From NCBI RefSeq assembly GCF_008831285.2, contig NC_045147.1:10351427-10415426 (forward strand): a stretch of DNA of 64,000 bases, read 5' to 3'. The DNA comes from Nymphaea colorata (taxonomy: Eukaryota; Streptophyta; Magnoliopsida; Nymphaeales; Nymphaeaceae). Shown here piece by piece: positions 1 to 10,635 of the stretch; position 1 is the stretch's first letter, and every line of letters starts with the position of its first letter. The notes beneath the pieces were generated by a model, which was not told the origin of the DNA, searched no databases, and was given only the letters and a program-made list of their open reading frames with translations. Position numbers and translations under genes: made by a program.

Positions 1-128
1 TGGCGGAGTCGTATGTGGGCATGTATGGGCCATTGCCCACGCGGTGTTACAGAACTGCTTTATTTACATACGAATGTCGTCAACTATTTGAGTATTCCCT
101 TGTTTGCTCTTAAGGGGGTCGTGTTTGT
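1..128. other. Unassigned sequence left of block A
   Basis: No supported gene or repeat is visible. This short stretch has no counterpart beside the second copy of the duplicated block, where the hAT element ends instead. It may be unique flanking DNA or the end of an element that begins outside the window. Confidence 0.4.
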
Positions 129-596
129 TTATGGGAATGGTAATGAAATGTTTCATCAATTTGCTTAAAAAATTAGATGAGACCTTCAAAAAATATGTTT
201 TATGAAAATTATGGTTACCTAAGAAACGAGTTTTCTGAGCAGCTTTCGTGTCTGGTTTGTTGTCTTTGGTCACAAGACAACAACCAGGAGGAGGGCAAAA
301 CTCAGTTTTCTGTAGAACATCAGGGGAGTAATAGATCTTCATGTTTCGTGTGAAAATATAAGTTTTGTCAAAGCTGGGTTTTTAGCAATCCCAGTTTTGA
401 TGTCTAACATGTCTGGCTAAAACTGATTTTTAGAAGTGAAACTACACATTTTTGCCTCCAAGACGCCGTGTCATTCAAGCAAAAGTCTAAGAGATTGTTT
501 GTCAAATATGTAAGTGTTTGATGAATTTGTTAAAAATATTTGAATAAATTTATAAATAACTAGATATAGTATTTTATGAATCTACCCAAACTACAA

Positions 597-760
597 AACA
601 TGAAGGAGGCTAAATTAAAGTTTCTAAATTTTGAGTGAGTCCAAAATATTATTTTTCAAAATTTTGATACATGAAAAACAATTTTTTTTTAAATTTACAT
701 GTAAATTTAAAAAAAAATTGAGGGGGAAACCGCTCTCCGTTGGCTCCGCCTCTAAATATT
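597..760. mobile_element. Short insertion (SINE/MITE-like) polymorphic between the two A blocks
   Basis: Block A' at about 42840 reads straight from 'aaactatg' into 'ttcaattgtcaaacaacc', whereas here about 160 bp intervene. The insert contains an A/T-rich palindrome (TTTAAATTTACATGTAAATTTAAA) and ends in a GC-richer tail with 'ggctccgcctc'. A related sequence lies at 49343-49500, with the tracts aattaaagtttttaaatttt and aatattattttt and a comparable tail. Comparison with the empty site supports insertion. The class is not settled, and no terminal inverted repeats or target duplication could be fixed. Confidence 0.55.
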
Positions 761-1184
761 CCAATTGTCAAACAACCCCAAAAGATCAGCTGAATGACAT
801 GTTTAAAAAACTTGCTTTCGTGATTGTGTAAACCTAGTTAAAAATTTATTGTTTGGCTGATTGGATGACGAGTAAAGAACCTGATTAGTTTTCCCCCAAA
901 AGTCTCAAGAAGACAGGTTTTTGAGGCCATTTATGAAAACGAGCTTTCGTCGAAACTAAGCTTTGACAAAACTCAATTTGATATCATCCAAAACACAAAA
1001 CTAAGCTTAAACTGGTTCTTAAAACACAAAACCAGGTTTTGCACATCATCGAAATGTCCCTTGAAAAAAAAAATGATTTCATGTCTCACAAATATCGATA
1101 TTTTTCTCACATTTGTGTTTGTTAGTCGATAATTAAGACGTCCCATCAACTACGCATTTTCATTATTTGTCCTCGCTCGAGTTA

Positions 1185-1690
1185 TTGGACAATAATTATA
1201 AGGGCGAAAAGTTTTGCACATTTCCCTTTTTGCCCTCACCCTCTAGGTGCGTACTTCTTGGACCCACGATACTTGAATCTTCCATGCACCTCAAAAATAT
1301 ATTTCATGTTAGAAACGTGACCATCAAAGTTTAAAAACATATCGTTGATGAAGTACGTATTCGTTTTTAATGACTAGTAATTTTAGGTTGGCAACTTACT
1401 GACGAGGTCCGAGACTTTTACCACATGAATTTCTTTGTTCGGGCCCAATAATTAGAATGGCGACGAGTTTTGCACATTTCCCTTTTTGCCCTCACCCTTC
1501 TAGGTGCCTATTTCTTGGACCCACGATGTTTGAATTTTCCTTGCGAATCAAAAATATATTTCATATGAGAAATGTGACCAACAAAGTTTTAATACGCATA
1601 TCGATGATGAAGTACTTATTGGTTTTTAATGGTCAATAATTTTAAGTTGGCAACTTATTGACAAAGTCCGGACGCTATGTAAAAAACTAG
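1185..1690. repeat. Two-copy tandem array, about 256-bp unit
   Basis: Each unit contains 'ttttgcacatttccctttttgccctcacc', 'cttggacccacgat', 'aaaaatatatttcat' and 'ggttggcaactta'. The anchor 'gttttgcaca' recurs at 1211 and 1467. The homologous array in block A' has three units. Confidence 0.85.
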
Positions 1691-2737
1691 AGAGTCTGAA
1701 GTGAACGTTGGTTCTGCAAATTCTTTTTTTTATTTTCTCACATTAACGTCTACTAGGTTATATTTAATTTTTACCTGTCAATCTTACCATTTCTAATTTG
1801 CAATCTAAAAGATAAGATGTACTACTTTATTCATAAAGGACAATATAAAAAAAATTGAGTATAATATTTGGCCAAAGTTGGTCCTCTTGTCTAACAAGTG
1901 GGCAGAAAATCAGGCTTAAATTAAATCAACATTTCCCTTTCATGAAATAATCCGTGTGAGATTGTCCCCACCATTTTATTGAAAATTTTATATTTACAAG
2001 GTCAAAAAAGTGGGGCTAGAAAGAGTTCAAAACCTGCAGTAGTTAGGTTGGAATGAGTTTGTGTCCCCATTTCCCATCTTCCAGTCAGCCAGCCGGCCCC
2101 TTGTTTTTCAACTCTTTCGAAAAAATCTTTCGCGCACGAATGTGACTTCATATCTATAGTCATTCTTGCATCTTCTTCCCAAGAGAGTTCAAATCTATCA
2201 AAGACACTGAATGTTGCTGGATTGTTAAAAATTAAAATTCAATTGTTAAAAGTTAATTATAATGTTTTTAACGACAATTTATGATGCTTTTAGCAATATA
2301 TTTTAAAATTTCTAGTCATGCAATAACAGCATGCAATACATTAAAAATTAACATATAACGTGCATGATAGATCATTGGGACCACAACTTTATATATCAAA
2401 TATTCCTGATACTTCAACTCTGATTTTGTGCATCACAAAATCAAATATAACCATATTTCTCACCATACTCGTATGAGATCCATGCCAATCGAGATGATTC
2501 AATACTAAGTCAATATGGACGAATTGATTAGACAGCATATAATAGACGATTGACAATATAAATAAGCCCAGAAAATAGTTTTACGATATTTGTGGTAGCG
2601 TTGGTGGTCGTGTTACCGCATGTGTTAGTATTCATGCACGCCCGAGAAAGGAAGTTGCTGGTACAAAATGAAGTTGTGGTATGATTAGATAACAAACACG
2701 TAAACTCGGGATATACTGTGTAAAACGCAAAGGGAGG

Positions 2738-2895
2738 CCACGTGAAATCTGAAGACACCAACAAAATGGTAAGTAGATGTCGCAGACCACGTGAAATCTG
2801 GAGACACCAACAATATGGTAGGCAGATGGCGCAGAGGAGAGCACGTGAAATCTGAAGACACCAAAAAAATGCTTAGGCAGATGTCACAAGGGCGA
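2738..2895. repeat. Three-copy tandem repeat, each unit carrying CACGTG
   Basis: Units start near 2738, 2787 and 2841, and each begins CACGTGAAATCTG(A/G)AGACACC. CACGTG is the core of plant G-box/ABRE elements, but no gene start lies nearby, so function is unproven. Block A' has one unit. Confidence 0.8.
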
Positions 2896-2985
2896 AGCCG
2901 CAGGTGCCGTGCCATCCTTCAAAATTAAAAATATATATATATATATATATATAAATTTTAAAAATTATAAATTAATCTTACATAA

Positions 2986-3361
2986 TTTTTTTTTAAAATA
3001 TATAAAAAAGAAAAAGATCTCAAGTTTGAAGAAAAGAGAAGAGTTTCAAAAAGAAGTGATGATATCATGACCGACACGTAGGACAATGATCGCCAGACAT
3101 GACATGATTGAGGGCGTGCCCATGTTAGAGGGTAGAGACATCGAGTCCCCACCTTGTACCAAGGCATTTCTTCAAAGCATCTTACATGATGACGAAAAAA
3201 TACTCGATCACCTGATGATACAGGACAATCTTTGTCGTGTTTCACCAGACTGTTCAGCCTTTTCACTGCCACATGTTGTTGGAGGGTGAGGACTTTGACT
3301 GTTGTTGGTGATAACCATAACAAACAACTTATTCTGACACATAAAGGAGATAGGTTTTCCA
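2986..3361. other. Stretch without recognisable content
   Basis: It starts with A/T-rich sequence and continues with about 300 bp of mixed composition that is absent from copy A'. Short ORFs on both strands match no family I recognise. It may be the 5' part of the Copia LTR that follows, or an insertion between block A and that LTR. Confidence 0.35.
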
Positions 3362-3655
3362 TTCACAAATTTTACATGACCAGGCCACTAGCGTAGTTAA
3401 TTTATTGGGCACAACTATGTAAGGAAAGACTCTTCATAAAAGTCATCAACAGAACTTTGAGCAACGGTTCATTAGTTGCTCCTCATTTACGGTATTGTTA
3501 TATGATTGTCTTATTAAATTTTGATGTATAAAAGCAAGCTGATTGTATTAACTCAAGTAATAAGAAAATTGTCTTTCTCTCCCTCTCTTGTGTATGTAGG
3601 CTCCTTGCCGGACCACTTAAACTGTGTGCCTATTTCTCTTTCAGCATCTCAATCG
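3362..3655 (+). mobile_element. Copia relic 1: probable 5' LTR 3' portion
   Basis: Copia proteins follow directly. The piece has a TATA-like 'tgtataaaag' near 3530 and a pyrimidine-rich leader. Its last 80 bp or so ('gtaggctccttgcc', 'tctctttcagcatctca') match 45253-45346, where an LTR end is followed by a Met-tRNA-type primer-binding site. Here the PBS, gag and protease are missing and sequence jumps to the integrase. The 5' limit of the LTR is unknown. Confidence 0.55.
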
Positions 3656-3659
3656 GATA

Positions 3660-5457
3660 AGAACTTTGGATCAAGCCTTGAACGTGGTTCCTGCCAATGA
3701 TTGAAAAATCTGGCATCAATGGAATGGACATCCATCATCTAGAATTTTTTTATTATTTATTTATGAATCATTGTTTCAATGATAGTGAGTGTGATATTTG
3801 CAGACTTTCTAGAATGACTAAACCTAAATTCTATTTATCAGATTCTATTAGCAAAAAACCATTTGATTTGATTCAATACGATGTTTGGGGCCATATGCCC
3901 ATTGACTCTATGGATAGATTTTGTTACTATATGTTTGTTCTTGATCATTTTTCTAGGACTACTTGGGTTTATTTTATGAAAAATAAGTCAAAAGTTGTCT
4001 CACACTTTAAAAGTTTTTACAAAATGATTAAGACCCAATGTTTGGATTTAAATGTTTTAGATCTAACAATGGTACTGAATATAAAAATCATGATTTTAAA
4101 ATTTTTCTTGTTGAACATGGTATTAGACATGAGACATCTTGTGTATATACATCCCAACAAAATGGTGTATCTGAAAGGAAAAATAGACACTTGCTTGATG
4201 TTGCAAGAAATTTTTTGTTCCAAATGAATGTTTCAAAAAATTAGTGAAAATTTGTTATTTCTACTGCATGCTATTTTATTAATAGGACTTTGAACAAGCG
4301 TTTGAACTACACTAGTCCTATTAGACGTCTTACTGAATCTCAACCCAAACTTTATCATCTTCGAGTGATTGGATGGGTGGCATAAGTACAACAACATCAA
4401 TAAAAAAGAAACAAGTCAAGTTCACAATCCATTATATGTGTTTTTTGTGGGTTATGATATGCAAAGAAAGGGTACGTTTGCTATAATCTTATCTCTAAAG
4501 AAGCATTCATTTCTCGCGATGTGCATTTCAATGAGAAATTTTCTTACATTGGTGCTAATCTTGAAGGTAAAAAGTAGGTGAGAGTCTATTACTCAAACTT
4601 TGCATTATTATGATGACTTGTTTATAATTGTTGTTGATGTACATGGGACAACTCATGAGACTCATGTAGAGAATTAGAGCACCACAAATAATCTTCATAT
4701 TACTACAGGTGCCGAAGATGTTGAGACTAACTCAGCACCTCTTAGAAGAGTAGAAAGAATTAGGCGTACTCCCCCTTGCCTAGCTGATTATGAAACCCAC
4801 TCCATCAACAAATATATATCCTACAATAAAGTTTCTTCTCACCATGCTAAGTTTATTAGAAATCTCGATAAAATTCAAAAGCCCAAATCTTTTCAAGAGG
4901 CTCAAGAAGATCCTAATTGTGGGAAGGTTATGGGTGAAGAGCATGAGGCTTTAAGATGAAACAAAACATGGGATATTGTAGTTGCACCTATAAACACAAA
5001 TATAGTGGGATGAAAATGGCACTATAGAGTGAAGTACAAAAGCAATGAAACCTTAGAAGATACAAGGCCTGTCTAGTGGCCAAATGGTTCATACAAATTA
5101 AAGGGTTGGATTATGAAGGAACATTTATTCTGTTCGCAAAGATAAATACATTGAGAGCAACTTGATTTGGATCCTTCATCAATTAGATGTCAACAACATT
5201 TTCCTACAAGGAGAATTGGGTGAGGAAATCTATATGTTTCCATCTCCAAATCTCCCAGATGAAGGGAAATGGAAAGTAAGCAAACTCAATAAGACCATAT
5301 ACGGACTAAAACAGTCTCCCAAAACTTGGTATATAAAGTTTAGTTAGGAACTAAAAAGAAATAGATATCACAAGTGTCACACAAATAATAACTTATTTGT
5401 CAAAAGGTTTGGAAAGGGAGTCATTGTGGTCCTAATCTATGTGGATGACATAGTGGT
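3660..5457 (+). pseudogene. Copia relic 1: integrase and first half of reverse transcriptase
   Basis: Degenerate Ty1/Copia polyprotein in shifting frames. The integrase part has a CDIC zinc-binding remnant, then 'DLIQYDVWGHMP' with the first catalytic Asp, 'FRSNNGTEY' where the family usually has TDNG (second Asp lost to Asn), and 'QQNGVSERKNRH' with the catalytic Glu. The RT part has 'LDVNNIFLQGELGEEIYM', 'YGLKQSPKTWY' and 'LIYVDDIVV', which holds the YVDD catalytic motif. Stops and frameshifts are frequent. Gag and protease are absent. The frame is cut right after YVDDIVV by the Tat-type element and resumes at 22659 with TGKAAESIQNL, the expected continuation. Confidence 0.85.
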
Positions 5458-6570
5458 TGTTCGCATCCTAAAAAATTTTTGGTATTTGGAATACTCCAGA
5501 AAAATGAGTTTTGTTTTTAAAATGAGAAAGAAAGAGACTCGCCCTTCGGTACGAGGATTGACCGTTCCCGGTGCCTTTACTAGGCTATTTTTATTATTGA
5601 TGTATTTCATTTTGGCTTAAACATATTTTTTATATGCGGTGTGGAAGAATATTGAGAGTTTGATGTTTCAAACTTTTGAAAATCTTCTTGAAGAATTGCT
5701 TGAGAATGTGAAACATTTTGAGGAAAACTAGAGTTGAGAAATCTTTGTAAATATCATTTGGAAAACTTGGAAAATCATTTTGAAGTCATTTTAGTGTTCT
5801 CTTAAGACTTTAAGTAGGTTTGAGATTTTGCTTTAATTCGATTACCACTTAGTTAGAGCTTCATCCCATCTTGCTTAAGTTCTTTTAGAGATGTGATTGT
5901 GCTCATTTGTGATATTAAGTGGAGGTGAATACATGGATGCATTAATCCTATATAATTGAAAGGAAAATGACTCATTCCTACCACAACATTCATCTAAAAC
6001 ATTCCTACCACAATATACATCAAAAATTTTCTTTTTCATAGTTATCATATATAAGAAGGATTTTTTTTTTTTTTTAAATTGATTGGGGTTGTAGACCTTC
6101 AAGCATGAATCCAACATTGGGTCATTACTTGAGTTTTGGTCTTAGTGAAGTCAGTAAATAAAAATGATCTTGAAGAAGAAAAATATTCAAAAGAATGCAA
6201 GAGACGAGATACTTGATCATAAGAAAATATAGAGAAGGAGAGGGAAAAAGAAATCTTAAAAATCACAAAATCGAAGATTTAAAAAAAATGGAGATATTCA
6301 TTAATATACATATACATTTGTATATATATGTATATCTAAAATGTATAGATACATATATGTAAGTTTATGAAAATGATGTTTGAAGTTAAGTGAAGAAAAA
6401 AAATGAAACTTTCAAAAGAAATGGAGAAAGAGAGGGAGATGGAGAAGATGCACATACATGTGTATATACCATCACATATACACATATATGGAAGCTTGTA
6501 AAAATAACATTGACTTGAATAGAAAGAGAGATTTTACATAAAAAATGGAGAAATATATATATATACATAT
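5458..6570 (-). mobile_element. Inverted copy of the LTR 3' (U5) end at the element's left terminus
   Basis: The first bases, TGTTCGCATCC, are the reverse complement of the LTR end (GGATGCGAACA at 9837-9847). Similarity to the reverse complement of 22653 back to about 21560 continues for roughly 1.1 kb, for example 'tggaatactccagaaaaatg', 'ggtacgaggattgaccgtt' and 'ggaagcttgtaaaaataaca'. It keeps a stretch of about 75 bp ('ggtacgaggat...') that the direct 5' LTR copy lacks but the 3' LTR has, so it was not copied from the present 5' LTR. The join to direct sequence lies in an A/T-rich stretch (tatatatatatacatatgtat) near 6555-6576. Confidence 0.9.
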
Positions 6571-6576
6571 GTATAG

Positions 6577-8672
6577 GGGCTTGCTATTGCGGGCTCCCTT
6601 CCTTTTCCTTGCAAAACACAACCCCTTAAGGGTGGATTTGATTTCTTTGGGTGGGCAATAGGCCTGCCCACACCTCAAATGGGTGTGTGCAGGGGTAGTG
6701 GCCATTCTAACTTAGTGAAAACCTATTTTTCTAAAAGAAATTGAAAATAATTTAAAATTCTTTAAAATTCGGATGAAAATATCAACAAAATAAAAAAAAA
6801 TCAAATTTTGAGTTTTGGCTCCAAAACTCTTTATAAATACTCCCACAATCCTCCCTCTTGGGCAAGAGTTGGCCCTTGGGAGAAACTCTAGTGTATTCCC
6901 ACTTGAAGACTTAGAGTTTCTCTTGAGCTCTGTCTCTCTCTCTCTCTCTCTTCCTCTTTCCATTTCTTTCCAACTTGAAGCAAACTACAACTCTTCGAGG
7001 GAGCACCAAAGTTCTTTTGGAGGACTCGTCTTCATCATCTTGGAGCTTCATTTAAGGTGAGTTCAAGATTACTTCAAGCATGATTGTTCATTTTCCTTAA
7101 GCTATTCTCACTAGAGGTATGTAATCAATATCTCACCTCTTTCTTTCTTCATTTTTCTCTCTTTTTTCTCTTCTCATGGTCAAAGGAGATGACCCTCAAT
7201 CTCTATTTTAGAGACAAGAGGCTATACTCAAGTGCACTGGAAGCATGGAAAGATGCAATGGTCTTTCAATTTATGACTAAATCATCATCCCTCTCTTTTC
7301 TTTCATATTTTCTTTCCCTTCTTCTTCTTCCCCCTATGACCAAAGGAGATAGCTCTCAATATCTATTTTAGAAACAAAAGACTATGTTCAAGTGCACCAA
7401 GAGTATGAGAAGACGAGATGATCTTTCATTTCATGATTAAATCATATTCTTTCTTTTCTTGATTATAATGTTGTTGTCTTTTCTCTTCATGAATATATTG
7501 TTGTGGTTATTACTATTTCCTTTCTTGAATAGTCTTGTTGTTGTTCACTTATTTCATCTATTTTTCTCTTTTTTTCTTCTCCCCATGGCCAAAGGAGATA
7601 GCCTTCAATCTCTATTTTAGAGACAAGAGGCAATGCTCAAGTGCATCGGGAGCATGAGAAGGTTAGTTGATCTTTTATTTTCATGCTTGAATCATGTTAT
7701 CTCATTTCTTAAGTACATTCTTGTTGTTCTTTTGCTTCATTCTATTTTTTTCTCTTTTTCATTAACCCATGGCCATAAGAGATAGCTCTCAACTCTATTT
7801 TAGAGCCAAGAGGCAATGTTTAAGTGCACCTGAAATATGACAAGATGAGATAGTATTTCATTTCATAGTTGAATCATGTTTTATTTCTTTCATTGATTAT
7901 TGCTTATATATTATACATGCGTAGTTGCTTGATTTTTCATTTATATTTTACTTCTCCCGTTTTCTTTCTTCCTCACTTCCCTGTGGCCATATAAGATCGC
8001 TCAATCTCCATTTTAGAATCAAGAGGCTATGCTTGAGTGCACCGGGAATATTAGAAGATGAGATTTCATTCCATACTTGAATCATGCTCTCTTTCTTTTC
8101 TTAAATATTGTTTTGATGTTATCCATGCATAGTTATTTGATTTTTCATTTATATGTGAATGCACGGTGAGAATGAGAGTATGGTTTGAGAATCTTTTTTT
8201 TATTCATGTAATTTGGATGTTGGGTTTTGTCCAGCCCGGGACGAACCTTCACGAATTTGTACACGTTAAAGTGCATTTTCATATCATTTCACGTTAGTTT
8301 CCTTTTAATCAACTGATTAGTAACCCCAATGAGCACCCTATCATGTGGTTTGAGTTTCTTCCATACCCAACGGTGGATGAAACATATTCCCTTGCGACCA
8401 ATGAAATAACTATATTTTATGTTTATGTTTTCCAAAATATTTTCAAAAGAATCCTTTCTAATATGGTTTTGGAGACTTAGCTTAGACTCTTGCATGATGT
8501 CCAAGCTCCCCTCCGGCCTACATCAAACTTGAAGTCAGATGTTTTCATTCATATTTAATCTCATGAAGACATACATGTATATATATGTCATATACATATG
8601 TGTGCACATGACAATTTTTATCATTCTCTCTTTATGTTTACATATTTCATTTTATAAATTTTCGTAGAAATA

Positions 8673-8729
<57 letters not shown>

Positions 8730-9847
8730 CTGCTACTTTCTCTCTCTGAAATCTTTTTCTCTTTTCAAGTCTAATGCCTTCATCTACAAATTATATATAT
8801 ATATATTTCTCTGTTTCTTTTTCTTTAAAATCTCTCTTTTAATATTCAAGTCAATGTTATTTTTACAAGCTTTCATATATGTGTATATGTGATGGTATAT
8901 ACACATGTATTTGCATATTCTCCATCTCCCTCTCTTTCTCCCTTTCTTTTGAAAGTTTTATTTTTTTTTCTCTACTTAAATTCAAACCTCGTTTTCATAA
9001 ACTTACACATATTTATCAATACATATTAGATATAAATATATATACATATGTATATGTATATGAATGCATATCTCTCTTTCTTTTAAATTTTTGATTTTGT
9101 GATTTTCAAGATCTCTTTCTTTCTCTCCTTTCCTATATTTTCTTATGATCAAGTATCTCATCTCTTGCATTCTTTTGGACATTTTTTTTCTCCATGATCA
9201 TTTTCATTAACCGAATTTATTAAGACCAAAACTCAAGTAATGACCCAATGTTGGATTCATACTTGATGGTATACAACCTCAATCCATTTTCAAAAAAACT
9301 TTTCTTTCTTATATATGATAACAATAAAAATAAAAATCTTAGATGTATGTTGTGGTAGGAATGCTTTAAATGAATGTAGTGTTAAGAATGAGTCATTTTT
9401 CTTCCAATCATATAGGATCAATGCATCTATGTATTTACCTCAACTTAATATCACAAATGAGCACAATCACATCTCTAAAAAAACTTAAGCAAGATGAGAT
9501 GAAACTCTAAGTAGGTGGTAATCGAATTAGAGCAAAATCTCAAACATACTTAAAGTCTTAACAGAACACTAAAATGACTTGAAAATGATTTCCGAAGCTT
9601 TCCAAATGATATGTACAAAGATTTCTCAACTTTAGTTTTCGTCAAAATGTTTCACATTCTCAAGTAATTCTTCAAGAACCTTTTCAAAAGTTTGAAATAT
9701 CAAACTTTCAATATTCTTCCACACCGCATACAGATAAGTTGTTTAAGGCAAAATGAAATGAGGCTAGTCCCTTTCTTTGTCATTTTAAAAACAAAACTCA
9801 TTTTTCTGGAGTACTCCAAATACCAAAATTTTTTGGGGATGCGAACA
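6577..9847 (+). mobile_element. 5' LTR lacking its first ~710 bp
   Basis: It aligns in direct orientation with 19437-22653 of the 3' LTR, from 'gggcttgctattgcgggctcc' to the terminal GGGGATGCGAACA. The U3 start seen in the 3' LTR (TGTAATCACCC) and about 710 bp of it are absent. 'ctttataaatactcccacaa' near 6828 looks like the retroviral-type TATA box. A CT-rich leader and five tandem units of about 200 bp follow. A long TA run lies near 8675-8726. About 75 bp near 9752 are deleted relative to the 3' LTR. Confidence 0.85.
7140..8090 (+). repeat. Five-unit tandem array inside the 5' LTR
   Basis: Each unit of about 200 bp has a core like 'ccatggccaaaggagatag', then 'caatctctattttagag' and 'aagtgcaccgggagcatgag', then a T-rich spacer with 'ttgaatcatg'. 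Cores start near 7175, 7335, 7585, 7770 and 7982. The same five-unit array is in the 3' LTR, so it predates or was copied at integration. The related solo LTR at 31859-34824 shows only one recognisable core. Confidence 0.8.
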
Positions 9848-9849
9848 GA

Positions 9850-9870
9850 TGGCGACCGTGATGGAACCCG
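9850..9870 (+). other. Primer-binding site of the Tat-type element
   Basis: TGGCGACCGTGATGGAACCC lies 2 bp after the 5' LTR terminus. Tat/Ogre elements are known for TGGCGACTC-type sites thought to pair with a tRNA-Arg 3' end. This copy matches the first seven bases and is diverged after that. Confidence 0.6.
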
Positions 9871-10635
9871 TCATCGTTTTAGCTATGATTATAATTGATG
9901 CATTTCTACACACTTGAATATCTTCTATTGCCAATGATAAAGCATGTCCCCTATTTTGGTCTTGACCCCATTGGCATTTCATTGCATTGCTTAGTGATTG
10001 TGTTTGCTTTCTTACACATAAGACTAATTGAGGAGGATTAATCATGTTCACTTAGATCTAGTATCAAATACAATCCTCCTCTATTTAAGAGTTGTTTGAA
10101 AATAATGTTTGCTCTTCTATTTATTTTAATCATCATCTTAAGCAACATTGCATTAGAGACAACTCATTTTACATGATTTTTCATATTTCAAAATTTCTTA
10201 TACATATTTTTTTTGGTCATCATGTTGCTGGGCTTGATCTTTGGCTGTAGCACAAGAGTAAGCCTTACAACTAAACCACACCTTGGGCAGCGTTGGTACC
10301 ATGAGTGGTAATTTATGGTATATCGATGAGTGACCAAGAATAAGTTGATGAACCATACCCTTAGTTGCCTAAAGAAGAATCTATGCTCGTACTAAGCCAT
10401 TTAGCTAAGGTATATAAGCATAACTTGACATTAGATTATCGTGACACAAAATCATCTCAATTAGGTTCATATACCCAATTTTCTACAAAAAAAAATTATT
10501 TCATGGTAGATGTTGATGTGCATAAAACCTTATGTGATGATTTACAACCTCATTTCATACCTCTACTTCATGTTGTCTTGGTCAACCGAGTCAATCTTTT
10601 CCACTAATTCAAATTTTTGTCTATTAAAGTCATTA
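9871..10635 (+). other. Leader between PBS and extra ORF
   Basis: Non-coding sequence of the Tat element, where elements of this lineage have a long leader. Two short open frames here resemble nothing I recognise and are interrupted. Confidence 0.4.

Larger units (their letters stand above)
129..2985. repeat. Duplicated non-coding block A (copy 1)
   Basis: This block aligns in direct orientation along nearly its whole length with 42352-45200. Shared landmarks in the same order are the ACAAGACAACAAC tract, the GCTGGGTTTTTAGCAATCC tract, a tandem array of about 256-bp units, the CAGCATGCAATACATTAAAA tract and a CACGTGAAATCTGAAGACACC motif. Copy 1 has two units of the 256-bp array against three in copy 2, three units of the CACGTG repeat against one, and an extra insertion of about 160 bp at 597-760. 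No coding region is supported. Parts look fold-back in character (tracts around 'caaaactcagttttc' and 'aaaccaggttttg'), so it may itself be an old non-autonomous element. Both copies are followed by the 3' end of the same Copia LTR. Confidence 0.85.

Noticed and set aside
3086-3289. 67-codon plus-strand frame and 134-codon minus-strand frame near 2958-3362 as genes
   Set aside because: They overlap, resemble no family and lie between a repeat block and an LTR.
6815-7371. Open frames within the Tat LTR as proteins
   Set aside because: They are Ser/Leu-rich products of CT-rich leader sequence and recur in the other LTR copies.
7140-8090. Array of repeats as a CRISPR locus
   Set aside because: Units are about 200 bp, imperfect and part of LTRs present in two copies; the genome is a plant's.
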